A DNA stretch of 64,000 nucleotides from Setomelanomma holmii (lineage: Eukaryota > Ascomycota > Dothideomycetes > Pleosporales > Phaeosphaeriaceae): positions 62,001 to 126,000 of the forward strand of contig ML978248.1 in NCBI GenBank assembly GCA_010015745.1, read 5' to 3'. Each line of letters opens with the position of its first letter. Positions within the stretch are counted from its first letter, which is position 1. Shown here in pieces: positions 21,762 through 32,971 of the stretch. The position numbers and the translations under genes are program-made. The notes under the pieces are model-generated. The model made no database searches. It worked only from the letters and a program-made list of their open reading frames with translations, and was not told the DNA's origin.

Positions 21762-23173
21762 ATGGCTGCCTCCAGGCTCCTCCGACCGGCCTCGCGCCTG
21801 GCCCAGTCAGCATCGCGGCCAGCTTTCCGATCAGCCTTCCGACCAGCTGCCATCGCGCCGACCTTCGCACGGAGAGGATATGCCTCAGGGCAGAAGGAGA
21901 TGACGGTGCGAGAGGCGCTGAATGAGGCTATGGCTGAGGAGATGGAGCAGAACGACAAGGTGTTTGTGCTGGGTGAAGAGGTTGCGCAGTACAACGGAGC
22001 GTGCGTACCTCTTTCAACACGCCAATTGGGCTGCACAGCTATGCGATAAGCAAGAGGAGAATAGACTACGAGAAGGAGCTATCGCGAGGTGCTGGTGTTA
22101 TAATTGGTCGGGACACAGCGCTGACACAGCTTGCAGATACAAGGTCACCAAGGGCCTCCTAGACCGCTTTGGCGAGAAGAGAGTAATTGACAGTCCCATC
22201 ACCGAGTCTGGGTTCGCTGGTCTGACTGTTGGTGCTGCGCTCGCCGGTCTCCACCCTATCGTACGCACCATTGCCCTCCACCCTAGCTCGAGCACTACTA
22301 ACACCAAGACAGTGCGAGTTCATGACCTTCAACTTCGCCATGCAGGCCATCGACCAGATCATCAACTCGGCCGCGAAGACACACTACATGTCCGGCGGTA
22401 TCCAGCCCTGCAACATCACATTCCGTGGCCCCAACGGTTTCGCCTCCGGTGTCGCTGCTCAGCATTCACAAGATTATACTGCGTGGTATGGTAGCATTCC
22501 TGGGTTGAAGGTTGTTGCGCCATACAGTGCGGAGGACGCAAAAGGTCTGCTGAAGGCTGCTATTCGCGACCCCAACCCGGTTGTCGTCTTGGAGAACGAG
22601 TGAGTACAATCGAGATCGGATTTGCGGCACCGATGACTAACCAGCTAGACTTCTGTACGGTCTCAGCTTCCCCGTGAGTGAAGAGGCACAGAAGGATGAC
22701 TTCGTCATTCCTGTAAGGAAACCCCACGCTCTCACAAATACCACAAACTGATAGCACCCCAGTTCGGCAAAGCCAAGATCGAGCGCCCTGGCAAAGACCT
22801 CACCATCGTCACCCTCTCCCGCTGCGTCGGCCAATCGCTCGTCGCCGCCGAACAACTCAAGTCCAAATACGGCATCGAAGCTGAAGTCATCAACCTGCGC
22901 AGCATCAAGCCGCTCGACGTCGAGGCCATTGTCAAATCCGTAAAGAAGACGGGCCACATGCTCTGCGTCGCTTCGGACTTTCCGTCCTTTGGCGTCGGCG
23001 CTGAAATCATGGCGCTTACTTGCGAATACGCGTTTGATTACCTCGAGGCGCCGCCCGCGCGTGTCACGGGCGCTGAGGTCCCGACGCCGTATGCGCAGAA
23101 GCTCGAGGAGATGAGCTTCCCGACTGAGCAGCTGATTGTGGATTATGCGGCCAAGTTGTTACGGGTGGCATAA
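21762..23173 (+). CDS. PDB1: Pyruvate dehydrogenase E1 component beta subunit, mitochondrial
   Basis: The E1 beta subunit, with E1 alpha, decarboxylates pyruvate using thiamine diphosphate in the mitochondrial matrix. Five exons: 21762-22000, 22137-22260, 22313-22599, 22649-22711 and 22763-23173; phases 2, 0, 2 and 0 close. The N-terminus is an Arg/Ala/Ser-rich mitochondrial presequence ending near ARRGYAS. Then come MTVREALNEAMAEEM, VFVLGEEVAQYNGAYKVTKG, ITESGFAGLTVGAALAGLHP, CEFMTFNFAMQAIDQIINSA, and the transketolase C-terminal domain (VTLSRCVGQSLVAAEQL, INLRSIKPLDVEAIVKSV). It ends with the family hallmark TPYAQKLEEMSFPT. Complete and apparently functional. Confidence 0.95.
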
Positions 23174-23404
23174 GCGAGCGAGCTGTTCTGTGCGTTTCTG
23201 TCGCGTGGTGGCTGTTGCGGGAGGGTGTGCTGATCGACGCCCAACATTCTGTGGCATACGGGATGCCACGAGGGTTCGATGCGGCGCAGGCCGTGGGCTA
23301 GATTTTGTGCGCCACGTTTTGTGGGCGACGGATTTGAATTGTATCATCACTGAACGCGGAATTCCTTAGTAGCTGCATCTCTGGTTGGCTATGTACAAGT
23401 ACCC

Positions 23405-23620
23405 TTATTTGCAATTTCTAGACTTTGAAGTCTACGGTACCCGCGGAGCATATTGCTTTTTCGTTCTATGAGCATGGCGGACGTGTTCGAGAAAGCTTTG
23501 AAATTCGAAGAAACATTCGACGAACCACTGTTGGGCGTCAGGTTTAACTCGCCTTATTTGCAATTCCTACCCTGGGAGACATGTTCCGGCTGTCGTACCC
23601 GCGGAGCATTTTGCTTTTGC
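23405..23620. repeat. Two-copy degenerate direct repeat
   Basis: Copy 1 at about 23405-23463 and copy 2 at about 23554-23620 both begin TTATTTGCAATT and both end in GTACCCGCGGAGCAT followed by TTGCTTTT, with a diverged middle of 16-25 nt. Spacing is about 150 bp. Lies just downstream of PDB1 in non-coding sequence. Confidence 0.65.
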
Positions 23621-24201
23621 CCGCAACACTGGCTTTCAGGCTCTGAAATGCTCCGGCTTACTCGTTACTCGCGCAGCTGGTCATGTCGATTTAGCAATTT
23701 GGAATCAAGTCCTTCAGGGGTGCCGAAATGCTTGGAACCGTGCAATGCTGCCCTGATCATGGTCGTGAGTTGCGTGTTCGCTTGCCCAGGTCCAAAGTAC
23801 TGTTGTGATTTCCAGGTCGGTAACGGGCTCGGCACCGGAAGGACAAAACGATTTGGGATGTTTGTTTTTTTGGAAGGGAAAGTATCTGACACTACCTGCA
23901 CGTGGTCATGATTTGCAGATGCATATTGCTGGAGTTGTGGACCTGCGAATCAGCAATGACTGCGTGTACAGATCAGCGGGAGAGGGGGTTAATAATTTCA
24001 AATCATGATAAGTTTACGTCTTTTGGTCGCTGGCCATGCCCCTGGACGAGAAAGCGCTGTGTGGATATGGTGCTTCGAGAAAGTTTCGACGGCGCGTGTA
24101 ATGAGGCAATTCGTAGTTCAGAAAGAGCATGTATGATACATGTGCTGACTGAATTTGAAGATGGCATGGAGTGTAATTCTTGCTGGTGATGTTCTTATAG
24201 T

Positions 24202-24332
24202 GAGCGTACTGAATACTGGGAGCGTATTTGTTACTGAGAGTGTACTTGTTACCTGAAGTTCCTGAAGCTGTACTTGTTATAGGAGGGTGTGTTCTGCGGA
24301 GAGGATAATTATTACTAAGAGTGTACTCGTTC
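24202..24332. repeat. Imperfect 18-bp tandem repeat
   Basis: Units beginning GAGCGTA or GAGTGTA and continuing TTGTTAC start at 24202, 24220 and 24238 (period 18), with diverged copies near 24265 and 24318. Non-coding context. Confidence 0.5.
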
Positions 24333-27300
24333 CTGTGGGCGCAAATGTCCATGAGGGAGCTTCAGGATTACGTGTATGCTTGTGCTTCAAAGCATCATGT
24401 CACTGAGGGTGAAAATGATCTGCTTGGGCAATGAATTGCAGGATATCAGGTGTTTCGTCATCGTACGGTGCTTGCTTGACGGTCTGACATCCGAGAGGGC
24501 AATATGTATCATAATCTAAATCATGTCATGTTGATCGAATCACGGCGAAGTGAGAAATGCTTGCCATCGATCGCTGCACTGTTTAAGGTTGTTCAAAAGG
24601 GTCAGGATGCAAGTTCCGTGCCACGAAAGAGATAGGAAGGGGGGAGAAAGGTCTACGAGGCAATTGCAGGTGTCAGTCTAGAACACGTTGCTCGGGATCC
24701 TGATGCTACGTTGCGAGGGAGGGCCTGCGTGGTGAATATGGTAATTTCCCCAGAAGCTCACAATTGCGATGAGCGAAGTGCATGGCCTGATGTTGTCTCG
24801 TCGTACAACACAAGAAGTTGGAATTTAACAAGGGTCATGATCGTCTTGCTCAAATTCGTATTGTTCTCGCTGTCCGGCTGAGCGATCTTCATGCTCGACT
24901 GTAAGATGACATTATGAAGGTCGAAGTCTGGTAATGATTGGTCCTTGAATTCTAAAGCGGTGAGCGAGCAAGTCTTAGACTGCTCGTGAGGCCATTACGA
25001 AGATGTGCGTGTAGACTTTTCGTGCAAACGTTACTAAGGCGAATGTACTGTATGTACAGAGACAGGACCGGTGAAGATGCGCACTGACATATAACTCCGC
25101 GTCAAGAACCGGAGTTAACGACTGTCAAGTTGCTCATGCATGTTGATAGCCGCTTGTGCTACATCTCCAGACGACCAGCATTGCAGGAAACGAGTAAGCA
25201 CGTCCCCAACTTTGCCACTTTCCTGATGGTGTTACAGTAAGGAGCGCGTGGAGTACGTAGTGCGAACTGGTCCGTGGAGGTCCGCGTGGGTTGTGTGCAA
25301 CGCTCCAAGTCGCGTTGGACGACGATCTGGACGCACAACGACGTTGATCTGCCTCGCAGCGTTGCTCAGCATGAGGAAGTTGGTGGCATGGAGGGAGGGA
25401 GTGTGGTCTTGTACCGTGTACCACCCTGTGTCTCATCGTTTAGCGCGGGTGTTCCGGTCACTCCCCGTGGTCATAATAGCAAGCGACCTCAGTGTTGCAC
25501 AATGCCATCGGCAGGTGCAGAGGCTCCAGGCGTCTATGATCTGCGGGACATGTTCCCGGCGATGTTGTGCTACTGCACGGCATCCTCCGCGTGCGGCCTT
25601 CCCCGGTGTGGCTTCGACTCCACGTGCACGCAAGCAATACATCCGCGCAGACGCCGCCGATAGTCTGATTGACGCATTGTACGACTTTGACATGTTGTGA
25701 GATTTACTGATCACAAGCTGCGTGGCGTCCGTCAGTGGCTGATTGGTCGCTATGCTAGCCAAGAAGGACGTCAAGAGAATCGCGACAGCCTTAGGATCTT
25801 CTGCCGATGCAGCATCACGATGCCCAATGTGTGCGCGCTTCCAAAAAGGCGCTGTTTTGGACCGCAAACGGGTATATTTGGCATAAGATGTTCATCGCGG
25901 TCGTTGAGCTTTCAGCCGCGCTTTCCCTTGATCGAGGCTCGTCAGAACCTGTTGAAGCTCTCGGAGAAGATTCCATAGCCGCACAGCTGAACGACAGAGC
26001 AGATAACGACAGTGTACGCGAAGAAAGGTCAAGTGTGCTAATTTGACTAAGCTCGTCAATCCGGCTAATTGGAAGGAGGCACCTTCCGGATTCTTCTCCA
26101 TCATAAGAATGCGACTTGAAAAGTACGAAGCACTCCGATTTGAGATGAGGATGGAATTTACTTACTATTCCACCTTATCCTTCACATGTCGTGAAATTGC
26201 GTGCATTTAAATGAAAACGTCGTTGGTGCGTAAAGGTCGAAGGCCCAAAGTCGACTTGCCTAGCAGCTGTTGTCCGTGTGGCAGCCATTGGGCCATGCCG
26301 TTCGCAAAAGCAATGTCGGGCACGATGATATTGTCGCGTGGAAGAGAAGGGGTTTGTGCAACATGAGCTGCGTTCTAAACGGAAGGCGGCGTGGGCGGGT
26401 TTCTAGCCCTGGCGGCAAGCCCGCACAGGCCGCTAAAATGGCGCTATTCGAGCTAGCGTGCTCGGTTAAGTGTTCGTCGTTCAAACTTCACCAATTGTCT
26501 GTCTACCACACTACAGCACATCTCAAACACATCCTGGGAGAACTCAGAGTCGTATGATGGAGGCGTCTTTTGCTTCGAAAGCGTAATGTTACGTCGAGGC
26601 TTCCGTGGAGCCATCATTTGCTGACAGCTCGTGCGCTTCTCGCCTTGACAGGGGCTCATTACATCTCTTCTGTATCTTCCAGCCTCGTTCGGCCGTTCCA
26701 GTGCGCAAATGGCTTGCATAACCACGAGGAGGCGTCCGCTTCCCTTTTCTTGCACACTGAGGCTCCTACCATGTGGCTAGCCGAGCCGAAACCGTACGCC
26801 TGGGCCCCGCCGATCTACTGGGAATCTTGGAGTATTTCACAATCAAGCCTATCTGGTGTGCTTAAAGACAGGAGTATCGCCAGCACCCTTGGAAGGCAGA
26901 ATTCGTGCTACCGAACATCCACATACTTGCTTTTCCAAGCAATGCATGCTTGCTTCAGCCCCTAGCTGTTCTGTTCAGGCTAAGGCAAGGCGCGTCGAAA
27001 AAGTGGCCTGATGCACGATGAGCGAAGTCTTGCTAGTCGCTGCAAGTTCGCGTGCGGTACAGACTACCGAGCAGTATGGCCCTCGGATACGGTATGCATA
27101 TGGCAAACCATGCTCAAAATTGGTGACAGCGTAAATTTTTCTATGCTCGGGTCGAGCCGAAGGGTCCTGAACAGGGATCGGCGGGAGCCCATGGCGCGAT
27201 ACATCGTACGACTCGCTACGCAGCAAACCTTGGACTCAGCTTCTACCGTTGTTGTAGCTTCGGGACTGTTACACACTCGTTTACTTCCCATGTCCCTGGG

Positions 27301-28116
27301 TGGATCATCATACGGTAGATGCACAAGCCGTCCGTCATCTCCGCAGGACGGTGAAGTTCGGGCATCGTTATTCTCAAGCACGCGCCTGAGATTGTCAAAC
27401 GCACGAACAGCTTATACCGACCTGAGTGACTGTAGCGTGTCCCACGCAAGCGTATCGTCGCGCGGTCCTGCATACGAACGCCGCAATAACCTAGCTGCCG
27501 ATTACGCCTCCAGAATCCCATACCTGGCTCTGGGTGTGGCACGAATATAGCAATTAGCACGGTCGATTCGAGCGATGCACATGGCAAAATCAATTCTAAG
27601 ATATGCTCCACTGCTTGCTTCGGCGATGGCAGCAACGCCCAGTCACATTCAGCAATGGCTCCCTAGCATATGGTATTTGCTGCCCAATCGGCCTCCACTA
27701 TCATGCTCACAGCGGGACATCACCCGGGCCGTCCTGACACTCAGACCGCGATATGGTTCTTGTGGCCAAATCACATTGCGGTTGTAGTGCAGTCGCCCAC
27801 TTGCATACACTTTAAAGACACAATAGTACCATGCATCGTAGTCCAGGATTATCCCCACATCTTCGGATCTACCGCATATGTATTGCAAGTCGCTGCGCCC
27901 TTACACGTTCACTACCTCCTGAGCGAGACGTCAGACAACCTTCCGTATCTGGACAAGTTCTATACAAACTCCTTGAGTGTCTCCCACCAGAAAAGGGCCG
28001 ATTTCTCGCCATCAGACTTCCAAAATTGTGCCCTAAGGGTTGCGCCGCATCTCTAGTTCGTTCAGCCACATCGCCAAGCGACCTTTTCCTGAACACCAAG
28101 CGACGAGTCAGCCATA

Positions 28117-29349
28117 ATGACCGACCAAGAGCATATCTCGCCATTTTTTGGCTTGCCGTTGGAGCTTCGCGAACAAGTTTATAGAGACGTTCTTGCCTCT
28201 CCTTCGTCAGCGCCCGCTATACTGTCCACATGCCGCGAATTCAACACCGAGGCGCTCAAGTTCCTCTATCAGAGACCACTCCACTTCCGCAGTCAATGTC
28301 GTCTGCTAAAGTGGCTCCATTCTACGCCACACCACCTGCTCACGCAAGTGACGGACATCTCCCTCAGGATTCAAGATGTGGATTTGAAGTCAATACTCGT
28401 ATCGGAGGACACAGTGGACAGTGCGAGAGATCCGAACCAACTGCAGACTTGGCAATTGTATCAAGCCGAACTCGACGAGCTGAGGCAGGCATTCTGCAAG
28501 CTACCGAGTATCAAGGCGTTCGGGATCCGCGCTTCTCCCAATCAGCAATCCTTCCTTTACAGGGACTTCATAACTGCAGTCTTAGACCTACTTGTCGCAT
28601 CGTTTTCTGACCTCTTGGAAATGCGATTGGAAGGAGACCTGCACCATCAAGACATGACATTCTTGTCCCGATTGCAGTCTCTGAGCTCATTCACGTTTGA
28701 CGGCTTCTCGGCGTCAACACCCACGGAGACTGCTAGCATCTTGGCTAGTCTCACAAGCCTCCGTTCCTTGTCCCTTACTTCGCAGTACGCCATTCTTACT
28801 CCCATTACACGCCGGCATAGTGCGTTTACGGCAAAACGACAATCTTTCACAGGGGAGGTCGCACGCACCATGAGTCGACTGGCCTCATTTTCCGTGACCG
28901 AGATGTTTCCGACCGCGACGCCGACACTATTCTTCACTTCAGAGATTTTGACATCGCTCCACGATCATAGTACTTTAAACAGCCTTTCAGTTCGTCTTTC
29001 CCACACGCCTGATACTGAGGCTTTGAAAGCTTTGGAAAACTTCCTCGAGAGATCAAGAATAAAGCGACTGGAGCTCGATTGGCCCGACCTTCATCCTTTC
29101 GTGCTGGAAGAGTTCAAGCTACTCACAGACAACCTCAACTACCTCCGAGTACGAGCGAGAACCGAAGCATACGCATTCGACATTCTGTGGTCTATTGCTG
29201 AGACTCGCGGTGCTGGAGAACTGCAAGGACTGCGTAAAGTTGTGCTCATTCGCCCCTTCCTTACTCACGAGGGCGTGGCTAGCAAAGTGTGTGACAGGAA
29301 GGATAGCGGAACACAAGCATTCGACAGGTTGCTACACCAGGTAGGATGA
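28117..29349 (+). CDS. F-box-like / LRR-like protein, about 410 aa
   Basis: Single exon. The N-terminus FFGLPLELREQVYRDVLA matches the LP.E+R..+Y pattern that opens many fungal F-box-like proteins and 2EXR-type domains. The sequence continues with STCREFNTEALKFLYQRPLH, as these families usually do. The rest has Leu-rich, repeat-like periodicity (LLEMRLEGDLHHQDM, SLTSLRSLSLTSQ, LNSLSVRLSHTPDTEALKAL, IKRLELDWPDLHPF), which suggests an irregular LRR fold. If it is a true F-box protein it would recruit substrates to an SCF ubiquitin ligase. That is inferred from family pattern only. No signal peptide or membrane segment. Confidence 0.75.
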   Translation: MTDQEHISPFFGLPLELREQVYRDVLASPSSAPAILSTCREFNTEALKFLYQRPLHFRSQCRLLKWLHSTPHHLLTQVTDISLRIQDVDLKSILVSEDTVDSARDPNQLQTWQLYQAELDELRQAFCKLPSIKAFGIRASPNQQSFLYRDFITAVLDLLVASFSDLLEMRLEGDLHHQDMTFLSRLQSLSSFTFDGFSASTPTETASILASLTSLRSLSLTSQYAILTPITRRHSAFTAKRQSFTGEVARTMSRLASFSVTEMFPTATPTLFFTSEILTSLHDHSTLNSLSVRLSHTPDTEALKALENFLERSRIKRLELDWPDLHPFVLEEFKLLTDNLNYLRVRARTEAYAFDILWSIAETRGAGELQGLRKVVLIRPFLTHEGVASKVCDRKDSGTQAFDRLLHQVG

Positions 29350-29941
29350 TTCCTATTGTTCCCACCGCGTCTTCGCTGCGCTTCCATTTTGGCCGCTATT
29401 GCAATTGTAAGCCCGAGCTGACAGCAACTTCTTAGTACAGCCCTGCTGCAGACGACGAAGACGCTCACAACATCTGCAGGGCCATGCGCAGGCTGCGCAG
29501 CCACGGTATTTATGCAGCTTGGTGCACGGAGGATAGTTGAAAGCGTGATAGATCGTCCTCGTCTGGGAGCCCGAGTAACCGTGGATACAATTGTGGGTGT
29601 ACAAGCGGGACGGACTTGGTGGCAGCAATACGGAGTGGGCGGCGGCAGGCTTTATTGTCGTCCAGGCTTCGGAGTGCACATATTTGATACGTGAACGCTA
29701 CGCACTTGACACAAGCGCAACGCTTCAATCTCTTTTTAATCATGTCGTGAGCAGAATTGGGTGTTGAAGTGCACTTCCTGATAAGGCTGCCTTGCAAAAT
29801 AAGCTGCCACATTTGTAAGCGGCCCAAAGCGGCTAGACGATCTTAACCCGGCCAAGCACGCCCTTGAAACTGCGGTGCTGACTCTTGCCTTGCCTTATTC
29901 TGCTCACACGTAAAAGTTTGCATACTTGACTACTTTGGATT
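29350..29941. other. Intergenic
   Basis: 592 bp between co-directional genes; it should hold the promoter of the transcription factor gene. No gene or recognised motif. Confidence 0.4.
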
Positions 29942-32109
29942 ATGGCAAGCGTTGGTGTAGGCATGGAGAAGCGTGGGTCTGCAGCTACTGTGCGGGTGAG
30001 TGTGATGCGTGCCTTCCTTCACAAAACACGGAGATCCGTGCACTTGTAGCCAGTCGCGTCATCGTCGACGCAACAGCTCAACACACTTCTTTCACACTCG
30101 ATTCAGTACCAGAATTGACGATCAAATAGGCATGCGATCTCTGCCGCAAACGGAAGCGTAGATGCTTGTGGAACTCCGGCCCAGCGGGCTGCACACCTTG
30201 TCAGAATCTGAAGGAAACATGCACCACCACCCACATTCGAAAACAACGAGCAAAACCACAAAGAGGGTAGGAAAAAGCCACGGAGCTTCATGACGAGTAT
30301 AACTTACAGTGTCTTAGCAATCGTATCACCGAATATGAAGATCGCATTCAACAACTTGAGTCTCTGCTGCAGGAACGCAATGCAGCTCAACCTCAGATCG
30401 AGGGGCAGCCTTTCCCACCATCGGACTCTTTAATGCCTGCATCTGAATGGGTAGCGAATTTACGCAATGAGCTGCCTTCGATTCCACGACCGGAGATTCT
30501 TCCCTTTGACGACTTCAATCCCGAAAGCTATGCTACTGACCCTAGCTATGGCAACGCAGCCAGCTCAGCAGGCTTTGCAATATCCATAACTCCTGAGAAC
30601 GTCGAAGTGACGGCGACCAACTTCACAGCGCCGCTAACGATAGACCATATAGAGCCATCTATCGAGTTTCAGCAGGATGCCGCCTTCCTGCAAAGTACAG
30701 AATTCGAGCCGGATCTTCTCCTCGAGGAAGATTCTTGGGTGCCGCCACCTCTACCCGCAGAACCAAAATGCGACTGGTATCTGCCACCACCTGAACTCGG
30801 CACGGCTTTACTCTCCGAGTATCTTGTTGATTTCAATACCGCCTACCCTCTGTACCAGCCCGACGTGATTGCTGAGCATCTTCGAGTATGCTATGCAGGA
30901 CAATCCGATGGCTCGGCAGTTTCATGGGTCAGTGCCTATGTTGTATTTGGTATAGCACACATGCTACGAGCAATGAGTGCAGCCGCAACGAAGCAAGACA
31001 ATGAATTGGCGAAATATTACCTCGCCCGAACTTATATCAGTCTAAGTAGCCTTCTTCTCTCGCCACCATCACTGGGCTTGGTTCAATGCCTCATTGGCGT
31101 CGCTATGCTCATTCGAAGTACTCCGTGTGGTCGAAATGTACCTGATGGACACTTCTTGTCAACATCATTACGGGTTGCGCAAAGTTTAGCTTACCAAGAG
31201 GATGGATCGAGCGCAGAGCGTGATCTCGAGCAAGAAAGTCGTGTTTTCTGGCTTGCATTCATCCACGATACGAACACCAGCATAGTCGCCAACTCGCCAA
31301 CAACTCATCGTCGCGACGACATCGCTTTTCAAGCGCCTGAGGAGAACCTCGCAGACAGTCTAGGTGCCATCGTTGCTGCTGAGGGGCACTGGAAAGTCAA
31401 TATCTTTTCTTTACGCGTCAATCTAGCTCTTGTACAGGCAGAAGCCATTGAGCAGGTTCTCTCCGTCAAGGCTCGCAACACCGCACCTATGGACGTTGAT
31501 GCCGCGACCGCATTAGTCCTTGCTCGTCTGCAGGCATTCCATGACCACGAGCTCTTCAAGCTCAGCACCATGCAACTGTTTCAGCTATTATACCGTTCGG
31601 ATATCGCTCACACAGTGGCTGTCGAGGCTTCATACTTCGCGACAGTCTATCGGTTGCACGCCTTCTTGGCACTGGATAAGAACCCCAGAATCAATCCCTT
31701 CTCGCTCGTTGGTCTGCGACGCATGTCAACATTGACGGAGCACAAGAGCTACCCAAAAGCGCATAGGCTGTTAAGTTTGCTTCCTATCGCGCCTCGCGGC
31801 GACGTAGGGCTATACTGGATGCAACACCAAACCTTCATCGCCGCTCTAGTGACAGTTCTTTCCTACCACCTCAACAATCCCGGCGTGCCAAGACCTTCCA
31901 AAGATGACCTAAAAGCGTACAATGAGCTTATCATGGATCTGGGGGAGTTGGTAGAGAAAAGTGCGAACATCAAGAACACGGACATTGCGCAAGCTCGCGA
32001 GCTGTGCATGAGCCTGATGCTGAGGTTTGAAACAAGCTTGCGTATACAGTGGTTGCAAAACATTGCACAACGCGACACTGAGATCACACCTGCGTCGCTG
32101 GAGACGTAA
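29942..32109 (+). CDS. Zn2Cys6 fungal transcription factor, about 663 aa
   Basis: Three exons: 29942-29995 (MASVGVGMEKRGSAATVR), 30130-30267 and 30310-32109, all phase 0. Exon 2 carries the binuclear zinc cluster with spacing C-x2-C-x6-C-x8-C-x2-C-x6-C (CDLCRKRKRRC, then CTPCQNLKETC). A basic linker follows, then a short coiled coil (ITEYEDRIQQLESLLQER) for dimerisation. From about residue 200 the fungal-specific regulatory domain begins (DFNTAYPLYQPDVIAEHL, LARTYISLSSLLLSPPSLGL, ESRVFWLAFIHDTNTSI). The exon 1 border is inferred: CGG then GTGAGT joins in phase to the TAG acceptor in front of GCATGCGAT. Target genes are unknown; the nearest enzyme gene is the aldo/keto reductase at 32972. Confidence 0.85.
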
Positions 32110-32971
32110 GCAGCGTCGTGTAGGATTTTCAAACACAAGAACACGCAGGTATTGCAACGGAATCTAAGTGTCCATGGAGGATCACGATTTGCGGCAGTCT
32201 AGCTTCAGATGGAACGGACCGACTTGTGGTAATCCACAACGGCATGATCGCAGAAACTGGGCATAGCGAAGCACAGAATCTCCGCTCATTCAATTGAAAT
32301 GATAAAGATCTTCATATTTTGGCCATGGCAGTCAGTGCGAGGCTGTGGCGGAGGGTTCGATTGTAATGCTCTGATCTAATCTTATCAGACGTGCAATGCT
32401 TTCATCCGACAATGCCCGGAATATCCAAGCCGCCAAGCAAAGTCGGCTGCTTTCAAGACCGAGCAGCAGAGCCTTTGTCATCCCCGCCTACCAGTTCCGC
32501 CCACCAACCTGCTTTTTGCGGCGAACCCTGGATCTATTCACGGCGACGTATCGGGGCGGAGTAAGCGCGCCAAACGCGTTCTAGATGCAGATTGCGCTAT
32601 ACGAGATCCCTGCATAATGATGCTAGCTCATCTGTTCCTGCCATCGTGGCCGGCCACTTGTTGCAACCGAAACGGCGGATGGTGAGGTGTAGATTGCACG
32701 CTTCTGGACGAGACGTGGGGATTTGCGGAAATTCTTCCGACGCGCGCGATATGGATAGAAGAGTCTCCTAACATCTTCCTTTCTTCATCCTCTCCAAGTC
32801 TCACGCGAAGAACATACTGCATACCGCGCGAAGCCGCCCAAAGTCGCTCCCTCCAACACACTGCCGCCTTACCTTTGTGCGACCCCACCATAGCACCCTG
32901 AGGACAATTTGGAAAGCCATAAACTTCTTTGACTCGCTCGTGCAGCCAAGGGCACTGCACATAATCGCAAC
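32110..32971. other. Intergenic
   Basis: 862 bp between co-directional genes. No coding feature. It contains the promoter and 5' leader of the aldo/keto reductase gene. Confidence 0.4.

Larger units (their letters stand above)
23174..28116. other. 4.9-kb stretch without a convincing gene
   Basis: Many short open frames on both strands, none with a recognisable domain or consistent codon bias. The longest, on opposite strands, are 25248-25700 plus and 25433-25867 minus. Base composition is not obviously AT-rich, so this does not look like a RIP-degraded island. Two families of small degenerate repeats (23405-23620 and 24202-24332) are listed separately. The last ~300 bp carry the promoter of the 28117 gene. 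Confidence 0.4.

Noticed and set aside
30127..30129. Premature stop in the Zn2Cys6 transcription factor
   Set aside because: The TAG is better explained as a 3' splice site because an upstream exon joins in phase with a good GTGAGT donor.
32341..32375. GGTTCGATT resembles a tRNA B box
   Set aside because: The rest of the box does not match and no A box or cloverleaf arms fit upstream.
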